From Aphrophora alni (Eukaryota; Arthropoda; Insecta; Hemiptera; Aphrophoridae): a stretch of 64,000 nucleotides of DNA. The position numbers were made by a program, and so were the translations under genes. Each line of letters begins with the position of its first letter. Positions within the stretch are counted from its first letter, which is position 1. Shown in pieces: positions 42,086 through 53,409 of this stretch. The notes under the pieces were generated by a model. The model had not been told where the DNA came from. It saw only the letters and a list, made by a program, of their open reading frames with translations, and searched no databases. The stretch lies in assembly GCA_963513935.1 (NCBI GenBank), contig OY740768.1, forward strand, positions 60,380,004 to 60,444,003. Direction: 5' to 3'.

Positions 42086-44053
42086 TCAGCAGTTTTCCTG
42101 TTGAGTCACAACACTTGGTGAACTTGTCTTTGAACGACTAGTAGCTTGAATATTTTCTGCTACCGTGTGGCAAACATTAATTTGTTCCTGTGTTGGGTAG
42201 TTGGTATTCCTGGATCCGTTCTGTCTTGTTTGGTCTCTATTACTATCTGATCTCATATTTTGATGAAATCCTTTATTGTTGATTTGTGGTCGAAAAGGAG
42301 ATGATGTCGGAAAATTTTTGTTATTTCTTTGGGTATATGATCCATCTTGGTATCGTGGGAATTGAGGGCGTGATTCTTGTGGTGGTTGAGAATATTGGTG
42401 GTGAAAGTTTTGAGATCCGCGATGATTAACGGGCGCTTGTGAAGGTCTGTATTGGAATGGTGGTGGACCTGGTCTCTGTTCTCTGAAATTAGATCTAATT
42501 GGTGTTTGTGGAGGTGTATATGGACGATGTATCTTCCGAGATCTTATATTCGCATCTTTGAGATCCTCTCTCTGCAGTAGTAATTCAAATTCAATAATTG
42601 TGTCAATCCTCTGGACACGTCTCGCATCCTGCACCAGATCCTCATAATGTTCAGCTAAACAAGTCACAATTTCGTCCTCTGTCAAGGGTGGTTGTATTGC
42701 TTTCAATGTAATAACCCTTTCGGTAAAGTATTCAGATCGACTAAGAGTACCATTTGGTCTATATCTTTCCACTTCCATTCGCTGTTTGATCCCTCTCTGA
42801 ACTTCTCTGCTCCAATATTTGTCTTCAAAAATCTGTTTAAAATCTTCCCAATTATGTACCTCATTTTTGATTAGTGTAAACCAACGAGAAGCGTGGCTAT
42901 CTAAGCACATCTCGATTATGTCTATTAGATTTTCGGTGGTATCAAGATTGTTGTTGATTGTTCTTCTCTTTTCGTAGAACCGTTGTATCTTCCGAAGATG
43001 TTCTGTGGGGTTCATCTCTCGTCCATGAAACTTAGGTATTGTGTTTTCTCCTATTCCAGCAGTCGGACCACTACAACTAACCAATATTTGGGGCTGGTAA
43101 TTATGTTGTTTTTCCAATAAATCTTTTTCTATAGCTCTAATTTTGTTGTTGTGACCTTGGACATTTAGTTCTAATGACTCCAATTGTTTCTTTTGCTCCG
43201 CCATGACATTCCTTTCTTTCTCAATTTTATTCTCTAATCTTCCCTCTAATTCTTGGCACCTCTGATTGGTCATCTGTTCATTTTCCGTTTTCACTATTTC
43301 TTCTTGGCATGTCAGCAACTCCTGTATTTTTTCGGTTTGATTATCCAACTGTATCTGGACCTGTTCTTGTGTTTTGATGGTGACTTTATTTAAATCCATT
43401 TGGATCTCCTCTTTCTGAATCTGAAGTTCGCTTCTCCACTCCTTGCGACTAGTTTCCCTTTGCATATCCAATTTCTTCTGTAAATCTTCCTCTAATTTGT
43501 TCATTCTAGTCTTCAATTCATCCTGGACCGAGTTTAAGTGTTTTTTCACATCTGCCACGATAATTTTTTGATTTTGTTTGTTTTCATCTTGAATTTTTTT
43601 TAATTGTTGGTTAATTTTATCTTGATTTTCTTTGTTTTCATCAAAACGTTGTAATATTATCTCCAACCATGGGTTTTGAGTTTCTAATTGTAGGCCTAAC
43701 GTTTTTACAGTTGCTGATTCCATGGTAAAATCTATCCTAGGATGGTACTCGATATCATCGTTGACAAGACTTGCCCTAGGGTTAGATGTTACCGACATAT
43801 CTTCATTCGAAAAAATTTCGCCTATTTCCGTTGTCTCAACGCGTTCCCCTGATATCACGTCTTCCATCCGGCGGTGTGTTTTTTCTGGAATCCGCGACCC
43901 TTCCATCGTTTCGTGTTCAGAATTAAAATTTGGCTCCACGACCACGTCTTCTTTTCGCTGGGACGCCTGTATATCGGGCAAACCTTGTATCTCTCTCACC
44001 TTAAATGTAGGCTGAATGTTCTTTCTCAAGTTATATCTCTGGTTATTGTCCAT
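42086..44053 (-). CDS. gag: Gag polyprotein without zinc knuckle
   Basis: 655 residues starting MDNNQRYNLRKNIQPTFKV. Residues about 120-320 form a long charged coiled coil (many Glu, Lys, Gln). A retro-gag capsid block follows (NTIPKFHGREMNPTEHLRKI, CLDSHASRWFTLIKNEVHNW). The tail is rich in Pro, Gln, Arg and Asn (RPGPPPFQYRPSQAP) and has no CCHC knuckle; the basic tail may bind RNA instead. The stop at 42086 overlaps the pol frame, which lies at -1, so a -1 ribosomal frameshift is the likely way to make pol. Confidence 0.9.
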   Translation of the reverse strand: MDNNQRYNLRKNIQPTFKVREIQGLPDIQASQRKEDVVVEPNFNSEHETMEGSRIPEKTHRRMEDVISGERVETTEIGEIFSNEDMSVTSNPRASLVNDDIEYHPRIDFTMESATVKTLGLQLETQNPWLEIILQRFDENKENQDKINQQLKKIQDENKQNQKIIVADVKKHLNSVQDELKTRMNKLEEDLQKKLDMQRETSRKEWRSELQIQKEEIQMDLNKVTIKTQEQVQIQLDNQTEKIQELLTCQEEIVKTENEQMTNQRCQELEGRLENKIEKERNVMAEQKKQLESLELNVQGHNNKIRAIEKDLLEKQHNYQPQILVSCSGPTAGIGENTIPKFHGREMNPTEHLRKIQRFYEKRRTINNNLDTTENLIDIIEMCLDSHASRWFTLIKNEVHNWEDFKQIFEDKYWSREVQRGIKQRMEVERYRPNGTLSRSEYFTERVITLKAIQPPLTEDEIVTCLAEHYEDLVQDARRVQRIDTIIEFELLLQREDLKDANIRSRKIHRPYTPPQTPIRSNFREQRPGPPPFQYRPSQAPVNHRGSQNFHHQYSQPPQESRPQFPRYQDGSYTQRNNKNFPTSSPFRPQINNKGFHQNMRSDSNRDQTRQNGSRNTNYPTQEQINVCHTVAENIQATSRSKTSSPSVVTQQENC

Positions 44054-44160
44054 AATTCTAGATTAACTTATCTATCTTACAAACTATCTTTTATAGTTAG
44101 TACAATTATTATAATTAGTTATAGAAGTTATTTAGAGTAGTGTACAACTTGGAAAAAGCC

Positions 44161-44177
44161 AACACGTTGCGGCGCCA
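44161..44177 (-). promoter_or_regulatory. Primer binding site
   Basis: TGGCGCCGCAACGTGTT on the minus strand, three bases after the 5' LTR. It begins with the TGG expected to pair with a tRNA CCA end. I cannot name the tRNA with certainty. Confidence 0.75.
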
Positions 44178-44180
44178 AAA

Positions 44181-45027
44181 TGTAATACAACTTTTTATTT
44201 TTAATTATGTTACTTTAAATAATTTGTAATGTTTTTATAATTATATATATATTTTTCTTTTAAATAGTTATTGTCTTTCTCGGGGTTTTAGGTCAGTGCC
44301 GGCTTCTTCCAAATGTTATTAATATGAATAAAAAAAATAATGATAAATCAAATATAATACAAAAAAATAATCAATCAATAAAAATGTTGAATGTATTAAT
44401 GAAATAAAAAAAAATGTATATATATTTAATATATATAAACAATTTTTTTCAATAGTTCAAGTTCCCTCACCAATCACTTAAACAAAAAATATATTCCAAC
44501 AATAATTATAAATCTCACCATTCTTTCACTGTTTTTTTTCTTTCTTAATATTGTTTTCTGGTAATTGTTTAATTCAATATATTTAACCTTTTCTTCATGT
44601 TCCAATAATTATTTTCAATATTTCACTTTGACTATTATTTCTACCTTCTCAATCTCATTTAACACATTATATCTATATCTCAACTGTACTTCTTAAATTC
44701 TCCAGACTAACTGCATAATAATTTTTTCTTTTTTTAACTGTTGTTTTTCCATCAGCTGATTCACTGTTGTTCCACTCATATGTTTTTTTATTCGCTTGCC
44801 TACTAGATTTTTTGTACTTGTGTGTGTGTAATGTTTATATATATATATTAATGAATTAATTTAGATATATCATTTCTATATTTAAATAATGAAATAAATT
44901 TTGAATAAATAAAATCTTTGAATAAACTCCATATAACTTTATATCTAATTTTTTATATATATTTTAAATTGTTATATAATTACAAATAATTATAATTAAT
45001 GTCAGCTGATTATCATGAAATGTTACA
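44181..45027 (-). repeat. 5' LTR
   Basis: 847 bp, next to the primer binding site. It should hold the promoter and polyadenylation signals. It looks identical to the other LTR. Confidence 0.93.
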
Positions 45028-45875
45028 ACCTATTAAATATTTTATATAAAATGCACTATCGTGTTCATACATTGGCTTGTGGGTTTGTGGCTATATTATT
45101 AAATGGTCATATGTTTAATCACAACAGAAGTCTCTACCTTGATATTTCAAACCTACCTACATTTTCTTAGATTTAACTCTAGTGAAATGTGATATCCTTT
45201 CTAAAATATTAGCCTATCATTAATACATAGATTGTATATTGGTTAAAATCTTGTAAGTTTACTTTTTTATAACCTCAACTAGGCTATAGTTTAGGCTAGT
45301 TTTCTATATATTCCTAAACAATATTATTGTGTTGAAAGCTAATAAAGAAATTTTATGTGAGGCTCAATTATTCTAAGCCTATAATTAATTATACAGGTAT
45401 ATTACATATTTTTGGGAGAGTAATAACTTTTAATTTAGTACTTAGGCTAGATTCCTAGGCTTTATGTGATTTTAGTAATTTGTATCATATTAACTGATTA
45501 CTAATGTTCCCAAGGGATAAAAACCCCAATTAGTGAGACAACAAATCATGGCTTATCTCAGTCCATGTCAAGTTTCATTTTTAACAGTGTAGCTGTTATA
45601 AAGATTTTGAAGTTTAAAAACAATGCCATGACTAATTTCTCTCATTATATTACGTCTTGTTTAAATTATATTTCAATTAGTTTTAACAAACTGTTAGTTT
45701 TTGATGGTTCATTGGCTGAAATCTGAATTAAAATTAAGATAAACTACATGAGATATCAGAATCTATGGTATGGCATAAAGTCTGAATAATACTAGTATGC
45801 CTTGTGGTTCAACTATGAAATATAAATTACACAGGTATTGTGATGACTACATAATATATTTCTTCACATATTTAG
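45028..45875. other. Gene-free stretch
   Basis: AT-rich with nothing recognised apart from the ACCT target copy at its start. Confidence 0.4.
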
Positions 45876-46004
45876 GCAGCTGAAGATGATCCAGAAGTAT
45901 CAGTGTATGAGGCACAGAAACATTAAGACATTATTGACAACTATCCAGAGTACTTTCCTGTTCTGAATTCTAGAAACAATACAAAACTCTATCACCAGTG
46001 GACA
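45876..46004 (+). other. Possible coding exon with a premature stop
   Basis: After an acceptor-like catatttag the + frame reads AAEDDPEVSVYEAQKH, TAA (45924-45926), then stays open and protein-like (DIIDNYPEYFPVLNSRNN) up to the TTAA insertion at 46005. A single C-to-T change (CAA to TAA) would explain the stop. I do not recognise the protein. It could be a true terminal exon, a mutated exon, or chance. Confidence 0.25.
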
Positions 46005-46008
46005 TTAA

Positions 46009-47208
46009 GGCTAAACATCCCAGGATTAGGTACAAATTCTGCCACCACGGCGCAGCACCAAAATGGAGTCATTTTGTATTAATGTTTATTGGTGGAATTT
46101 TCGTCCCATTTTTATTTGAAAAACTGATTTGTAAACAGAATAATATTACAATTTACGCTACGTAAGCCTAATTTTAATTAAGTTATTGGTTAAAAAAATA
46201 ATAATAAGATCTTCATCTTAAAAAAAGAAATATTCAAATCGCAGGTAGTCATTTTGTAGACAATAATTTTTAATTAATTTTACACTTTTAATATTTAAAA
46301 TCGCCCGAGTGGTTCAATCGGTATCATGTTTTATACATTTAAAATAACTCCTCTTAGGGGTATGAGGGCGCGGGAGACACGAAACACTTGCAGGGCCGAG
46401 GTGACTCACTGTGGCACACCCCCCCACCACGTCGCTCGTCTTACAATCCTTGTGCTGGATGACTACTTTCCCGCCCTTCCACTCATGTGCTCTCGGTTAT
46501 TAGTTACCGTGATTCTTCTTAGGGATTTGTTTCGTCGTCTGTTTATAATTTTTATTGGGAACGTTATTTTGTTAAACTTTTATGTTCTCCATGGATTGCC
46601 GAGGAACAACCAAATCTAAAAAAACAGATTCCTCTTGAGGGATTCAATGGCGAAATATCAAGGGCCAAATAGCCTAAACGACGGAACATAGATCCTTGTA
46701 AAAATGTTTCGTATATTTTTTGCACTGTACATTTTGTGACTGTTATGTAGCTGCATTAAGTAAATTAAGGTCTTTTGCACTGTTTATTGTTTATTTATTT
46801 ATCGTTTTAATTGAAAGTATTATCGTTCTAATTATGGTTAGCAGCTTTTAAGCTGCTAATGCTAATATTGATTATCAGCTAAAATTAGCAACTGCTAACT
46901 AACTGTCGTATGCAATGATAAATAAGCAGTAGTGAGTAGGTTGCTAAACTAAATAGAAAGTCATTTGATCTGTTATCGTCTATAGCTAGATTCGTGGAAT
47001 CTATCAAGTATCAATTCGTGGAAGTGTCGGCTTCGCACAATAACAGTATCTGTCTGGACTTTGTTAGTCTTTTGTATAAGTCAGGTCAAATATAAATATA
47101 CAAATATTATGTAGTTTAAATTGTGTTCATCAATTTAAAATTTTTATTAAAGTATTGTTTAGTTTTAATACTAAACAATTCTCTCTCTCTCTCTCTCTCT
47201 TCTCTCTC

Positions 47209-47246
<38 letters not shown>

Positions 47247-47252
47247 CTCTCC

Positions 47253-47337
<85 letters not shown>

Positions 47338-48404
47338 CGGTGTATATATATATATATAAAAAATTAATATTTGTGTAACCCAAAAATATCTTTCTATCGT
47401 TTGTTATAGTTTTGGTTAAAAATATATTCTGTTTTTTAAAAAAGAATTTTGTGTATTAGCTTAACATCAACCATTTTCAATTTTTTATTAGTCCTCATAC
47501 AAATTTCTTTTGTATAAGACAGATAAATTATAAATATACAAGTCAAAGCAGTTAAACAAATAAACAGCAACAACAAATTAAAATCATTCTTGTAAAATGT
47601 ATAATCAATCCACAAAATAAGCTCTATTTAAACCAAAATTTATATATCTCAATTTACAACCCACAACCTAAATCTATGCCTTAGTTGTTGAAAAATACAA
47701 TTGTGTAGCCAATGTCAACAACATACAAAATTAAATTACAATACTCAAACATTCCACAAAGCCAAGTGTCTGTTAAATTTGTTTCCATTCATCATTGTAT
47801 TTAACTGCTAAATCCGTATTCCTGCTTCTTTTAAATGTTATCAGAATCAGCTGTCAAAACAGTTGAAAATACTACCATCAGCTAGTATAAGTTCTGCTAA
47901 TTGTTAAGCAGCTATTTCTAGTTGTTAGGAGTGCTCTGCAACTGCTAACGTTCGTTAGCTGCTTTGCTAATTAGCACCACATCACTACAGGAGGGGCCTC
48001 GCGTCAGAGCGGCTGGGCAGTATGGCGGTGCGCCACGCGGAAGGGGGCGCGGGGCGTGAGAGAAATAATGATAGTATATTTAAAACACGATTCCGATAGG
48101 ACCATTTGACCGATTTCATATCTGAAAACGGCAAAATTCATTTAAAATTATTATTTAAAAAATGACTACCTGCGATTAAAAATAATGATAATAATAATAA
48201 TATTTTTGCTCAACAACTTTTTTATAAAAAAATCTAAAAAAGTTTCACCTTCGTAGCGTAAATATTTTATTGATATTATTTACAAAATAACTTACAAAAT
48301 AAAAATCGGACAATAATTACGCAAATTATCAGTAATGCAATTTTGCCGCAGAGGTGCTGCTATCTACCGGGCCAGAAACACAACTTTTTCAGGGATGTTT
48401 AGCC
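46009..48404. mobile_element. TTAA-flanked foldback element, 2.4 kb
   Basis: Bounded by TTAA (46005-46008, 48405-48408) with perfect 13-bp ends GGCTAAACATCCC. Imperfect inverted arms of about 330 bp follow (46009-46345 and 48070-48404), sharing TTTACGCTACG, ATCGCAGGTAGTCATTTT and ATCGG.ATC.TGTTTTA. Just inside the arms are two GC-rich patches (about 46355-46460 and 47990-48060), unusual for this genome, then TGCTAA-rich repeats and the CT satellite. No transposase frame recognised; a frame at 46326-46619 has no known domain. Confidence 0.75.
47177..47335. repeat. (CT)n microsatellite
   Basis: About 160 bp of nearly pure CT with a few CC interruptions, inside the foldback. The Leu-Ser and Arg-Glu frames across it are artefacts. 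Confidence 0.97.
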
Positions 48405-49218
48405 TTAATTAACAAAATTACAGTCATCACATATAATTCAGAAGACTATACTATCATATGACATAAAAACCAATTTTAAAGACTATCAGTATTTTAACCT
48501 TCAATTAAATGTCTGTAATCATAAGGAATTTTTTAAAATGCACTACATTTCATGCCTTTCTCTAAAACATTTTCTGTTCATGTTCTGTTCTTTATAGTAA
48601 AAAATCAAAATTAGTATTGAACCAGACCTAAGTTTGATGGTGATTAAAATTGTTCCAAATTTTAAAGACACAAAAACCCTTCCAATACTCATGTTGACTA
48701 CTTTATTTATAATTGAAAATATTCTATTATAATATGCTTATTTTAATTTATTATTGCTATTTTTTATTAATTTAAAACAAAAATTAGACCTATTCATGTA
48801 TAGTTCATTTTGTATGTATATATTAATATATTTATTTTAAAAATATTGTATAACTAACATACCCAAAATGATTTGTTATCTTTTATTTGCCACTTTAAAT
48901 TTTGATTCAAATATTCAGGGTGAGGCAGAAAGGATGGACATTTAAAAAAACCAATACAGTAGAACCTCCCATATCCGACCATGACGGGACCGGGCCGTGG
49001 TCGGAACGGCCAAAAGGTCGGATATCGGGAGGAGCGTAAAATGCCGTTCCCAGGTACAAAAAATGCCACACAGTACTGTAATACAACTTTATTACACCTT
49101 TAAAAATATTGTGTATACATTTCAAACATTTTCTGTCATGAAATTAAATACGTAAATATTGTATATTCAACTTGTAAAACTATTGATTATCATTTACAAG
49201 TTGTAATGATTTTACATT

Positions 49219-49365
49219 TCAAACTTTTACTGTTACGACTCTTACTTTTACGTTAAACTCGTCACAAAGCTTTTTTACAGATTCCCCTCTGTCAAGTCTT
49301 TTTAACACATTTAACCGCGTCTCAAACGAAACCAACACAAGCTTCCGTTTTCGTAACTCGTTCAT
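49219..49365 (-). CDS. CENP-B/Tigger-type helix-turn-helix fragment
   Basis: An open 48-codon frame starting MNELRKRKLVLVSFETRLNV, with RLDRGESVKKLCDEFNVK as the recognition region of the psq-like HTH. It ends at a stop after VVTVKV. It would bind the Tigger terminus but has no catalytic domain. Expression is unknown; it may simply be a remnant. Confidence 0.6.
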   Translation of the reverse strand: MNELRKRKLVLVSFETRLNVLKRLDRGESVKKLCDEFNVKVRVVTVKV

Positions 49366-49509
49366 TTTTATTTACTGTATATACTGTGCGTACCTGTCAA
49401 AGAAAACTGAAAAGAAATGTTATATTTTCCATAATGCATACTAAATTTATTCGTGGAAAAAAATCGGCCCATCAAACGTTTTTGCAGGTGTATGTCTGCT
49501 ATATCGACG

Positions 49510-49731
49510 GGTGCCAATGCCGCGGTGTTATTATGCCGCCGACAATGGGATACCGCTAACGAAAAAGTCGTTTGATATCGCCGCCGCTTTGGTGCCGCGG
49601 TGTTTTTACGTCGCCGACATTGGGATACCGGTATCGACAAAGTCATTTGATATTGGTGCCGCGGTGTTTTTACACTGCCGACAATGGGATACCGCTTTCG
49701 ACAAAGTCTTTTGATATCGCCGCCGCTTTGG
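49510..49731. repeat. Three CpG-rich tandem repeats in the Tigger element
   Basis: Copies of 63-81 bp at 49510-49590, 49591-49653 and 49654-49731. They share GCCGCGGTGTTTTTAC, GCCGACAATGGGATACCG and AAGTC.TTTGATAT. Confidence 0.85.
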
Positions 49732-50049
49732 GTTTAAATTACAATTTATTTTTTGCCCTTATTCCCAATAACCCAGCATTTCACAAACTCGGCACACTTC
49801 CGGTCCACATTAGGCTGAGTTTGCGGGACTCTACTGTATCGATGAGTCACTTTTTCAAGTCTGTACAGGCTCGCGAACTGAAACGGACTGTGAGAGCGCG
49901 AGTAAACAATAGACAGACGGACGGTCGGATATCGGGAGGAGTCGGATGTGGGAAGGTCGGATATGGGAGGTTCCACTGTATATCATTATTTAAGCTTAGA
50001 CAAATTTTTTATTTACAGAATAATATTCACATGATGATGCCATTTTATT

Positions 50050-51150
50050 AAATTAATGTTTGAAAACAATATCTCCCAGGTTACAGCCATTTTCTGTGAT
50101 GCACTTCTCAAGCCACTCTCGTAAGTTGGCTTCCACTCTCTCCAACATTGCTCTGTCAATTTGAATGACTTTCACATGAATTGCTTCCTTTAGTTCTTCA
50201 AGTGTATGTGGTTTATACTGGTATACACGTGACTTGAGGTAATCTCACAAAAAAATAGTTGCATTTTTGACAGGTCTGAGGAACGAGGAGGCCAATTAAT
50301 GTCACCAAACCTGGAAATGATGCGACCACAAAAAACAGTCCGAATAGCTTCCATTGACATTCTTGCTGTGTGGGCTGTCACCCCATCCTACTGAAACCAT
50401 ACTCCTTGGATAGGAATAAGTTTTCTTCCTAGTTCAGGTAGGATGAATTCAGTGATCATCTGTCTATTAATGCTCCAAGTTTACAGTTACAGTGTTTCTG
50501 TTATCGTCTTGGAAAAAGTATGGACCAAAAACATCTGTACCGGTCATAGCACACCAAACAGTCACCATAGGACTATGAAATTGTCTCTCATGCATTACTT
50601 TTGGATTTTCACCGACCCAATAACGACAGTTCTGCTGATTTACCATGCCATTCAAGTGAAAATGAGCTTCATCACTCATAAACAAAATAATGTTGTCATT
50701 TTGCTCAAATATGGCCTCCATTTATCCTGGGTTCAATTGTTGCAAAACGTTCATTTTTTAGGGATGAAATCTTAGATCTGTATGTAAAATACACCTTACC
50801 AAACGATTACTGAGGCGTAGTACAGCAGAATATCTCCTAGCAGATCAACCAGGACTGCGGAGGATGGCTTGCCTAACTCTTCCCACATTTTCTGGAGTGT
50901 GTACGGAGTGAGGAGCCCCTGACGGTTTTCTATTCTTCACTGTTCTTCGTAAACGAAATGATTTAACCCAACGTAAAATAGTGTTACGAGTGGAAACACT
51001 ATCATGTCTCGCAAGATTGAAATGGCGACGAAACTCGTGCTAAACTGAAACTATAGAATCATTACTCTGTACAAAACTATCGTAAGTGAACACACAATAT
51101 TGCACACTCCATGGCTCCGTGACCTTTATTAAACAAAATGGCAAGAGCTA
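50050..51150 (-). pseudogene. Tc1/mariner-like transposase pseudogene
   Basis: Minus strand, from the 5' end: the HTH linker (FNLARHDSVSTRNTILRWVK), VRQAILRSP, then NDNIILFMSDEAHFHLNG with the first catalytic Asp intact, QNCRYWVGENP, VTVWCAMTG with the next block, and near the end KNATIFL*DYLKSRVYQY (expected LTPLDFFLWG). It closes with LREWLEKCITENGC and LGDIVFKH. The second catalytic DGAPPH block is missing and several stops occur. The family is related to that at 4058 and 25854 but has different termini. Confidence 0.85.
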
Positions 51151-51243
51151 CCGAACAAGGGACCACATCTGTCCCCCCACTCCCACTACCTGAGCCTGAA
51201 TACTAGCTGTTCCAAAAACGTCTGTCCTTTCTGCCTCGCCCTG

Positions 51244-52939
51244 TATTATTATCCTTAAAATAGTGTTAAGATAAATTTTTGTGAATTGTTTGATATCAAT
51301 ACAATATTGTATTGATCAATGTTAAACATAGTTAATAGGAGACAAAGTAATAAAAGTTAAGATAGTTGAGACTCGAGTTCTCTTATTTATTTATATATAT
51401 GACCATCTGCATGAAAAGTTCACCAATATTGATAATTTGGTAAGATATTCTTTACATGAGTAGTAAATTCAAGTTCATTAACCGTAAAAATAGGAATTTG
51501 TTGTTTTCTCCAATTTTCTTAAAATAATAATACCCAATTTTGAGTTAATTAATATAAGAAATGAAACATCTACATCTTGAAAAAAAATGAATAATTCATA
51601 ATCTCACTTTCAATGACTATAAGCAGTTGTATCATAAAAAAATAATAAAATGCTTTGTTGGAGAATCTTTTAGCATGTTTATGAAATATCTTTAAGCTTT
51701 CGAGAAGTCTTGAGTGCCCACCAGGTGTAGTATAATAGCAATTATTTCTAGATGTTTAAGTGTGAAAATATAAAGTAAGGTGCAGTCTTCAAAGGAGAAT
51801 TGATTTAGAGTGTCTGAACACAATTGATTTAACTAATATAATCGAATAAGTATATTTATTATCTATAGTTAACTAACCAAACATAAATTTATAATTTAGG
51901 TGATGAATTGTAATTGTTTAAAATATGGACAAATTTATGATTATAAGATGAGATATTAAGAAATTACAGATATCAGCAGCTTCATTATTTACTGGATTGT
52001 GACAGATATGGATCCAGATATCCTCACTTGGCCTAAAATCAGCTAAGAAACAAATCATTTCAACCACAATTGGAGTAAAATCTTTCTATATATATTAATT
52101 TATTTATATACAGAATGTACTAGGAGGAAATCAACATACTTTACAAGTGTATTCTTTGGACCAAAAAACGCTTAGTTTCGGACACTCCGCTATTGATATT
52201 TTTTAAAGTTTTTTAATTACATTGTAACTTTTGAAGTAGATAACATATTGAGTTAAAATTTGGCATACACATTTATTAATGTAATTTTTTACAAGTAAAA
52301 CAAAAACTTATGTATAGTTTCAAAATAGTGACTTTTAAAAATGTTTTAACATTGAATAACTAGAAAACCGTTAACTATACAAAAACATTACAAGAGACCA
52401 AATAATTTTCTTTTTAACAAAAAACAGAATATTTATTTTTTATTTAGCTTAAAGGAAAACTGAGTATCAACACAAAACATAATTTCTTGGTAGTTGTCTA
52501 CAACCAAAATTGACTTGAAACAAAAGCACTATTTTATTGTACAGAATTTAACTTGAATAGAATTTAATTCTGAAAAAAACTGATGTATATAAGACCAATA
52601 TAAAACAAATAAACTTTTTTTTTAAATCAAATTTTACTGAAGAATTAACAAACAAAAATATAAGACACTTTTAGAAATTCAAATCAAAAACGTAATATAT
52701 TGTAATGTAGGTGTTGATATTTGAGTTTAATTTGTATACTTTAGAGATACTTTTCTCCTCGATAGTTTATACAATCTAGAGGGACTTATAACATCAAAGT
52801 AAGCTTCTACAATATTGTCATGGTCAAATGCTTAAGATATTCAAATGCATTTGAAATTCTGTTCACTAATTCTTTTTTGGAATTACTTTATTTTGGCAAA
52901 CAAGTTCCTTTAAATAACCCCAAAGGATATGGTCTATAG
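51244..52939. other. Gene-free stretch
   Basis: AT-rich, many A and T runs; no frame or element recognised. Confidence 0.4.
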
Positions 52940-53400
52940 CAGGGGTTCCCAAACATTTAAAAGCCATGACGCCCTTAACGTTCAGATTATTTCCGGCGGC
53001 GCCCTTCATATGAAGCAAAACTGGAGACCTGATAATTTAAGTCTAAAATCTTAAATTTAAATAAATTCTATGCTATGATCTCTAAATTTAACTTTTAGAT
53101 TTTTATAAGACTTTAATTTTATTTAAATACTTCGTGAATAGTTGTTGGTAAATTTGTTTTTTTAGTAATTGTAATAAGGAGAAAAATGAAAACGTAAATA
53201 AATCGAAATATAAAGAAAATCACATTTATTTTGAGAACAGAAATTGTAATTAATTAATACAAAACAGAGAATCATTTTCAACGTAATTGGGTACAAGTAA
53301 CATTGGGTAATTGGGTATAAGTAAATTGGATAAGTGGCTGATGAACACACTTTTAAGTTCATTTTAACATAAAGCTATTCTGTTTAAGTAACTGGTCCAA
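52940..53400. mobile_element. hAT element 3' end
   Basis: The terminus CAGGGGTTCCCAAAC at 52940 is a classical hAT end. It is followed by sequence leading to the transposase remnant. The opposite terminus was not found near 55.3 kb. Confidence 0.6.
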
Positions 53401-53409
53401 AGAAGGGAA

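Larger units (their letters stand above)
37583..45027 (-). mobile_element. Complete Ty3/gypsy-type LTR retrotransposon
   Basis: 7445 bp, transcribed on the minus strand. It has two 847-bp LTRs starting TGTAA and ending TTACA (plus orientation), and a 4-bp target duplication ACCT (37579-37582, 45028-45031). The offset between LTR copies is 6598 at both ends and in every line compared, and no mismatch was found by eye. gag (42086-44053) and pol (38595-42005) are uninterrupted. There is no env. Everything points to a very recent, possibly active insertion. Confidence 0.95.
48957..49978 (-). mobile_element. Tigger-type element, DDE domain replaced by tandem repeats
   Basis: Ends CAGTAGAACCTCCCATATCC and the complement of CAGTGGAACCTCCCATATCC, with TA on both sides (48955-48956, 49979-49980). 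The motif GGTCGGATATSGGAGG recurs inside each end. Only the N-terminal DNA-binding part of a transposase remains (49219-49365), followed by CpG-rich tandem repeats. Confidence 0.88.
48916..51243 (-). mobile_element. Tc1/mariner-like element carrying a nested Tigger
   Basis: Terminal repeats CAGGGTGAGGCAGAAAGGA (left) and CAGGGCGAGGCAGAAAGGA (right, complement) bound 2328 bp, with TATT on both outer sides as target duplication. Removing the nested 1022-bp Tigger leaves about 1.3 kb, the usual size for the family. Confidence 0.87.

Noticed and set aside
47123..47383. Three open frames with Leu-Ser or Arg-Glu repeats
   Set aside because: Translation of the CT microsatellite on both strands.
49511..50051. 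Overlapping plus and minus frames in the Tigger element
   Set aside because: They follow the CpG-rich tandem repeats and terminal repeats; no domain.
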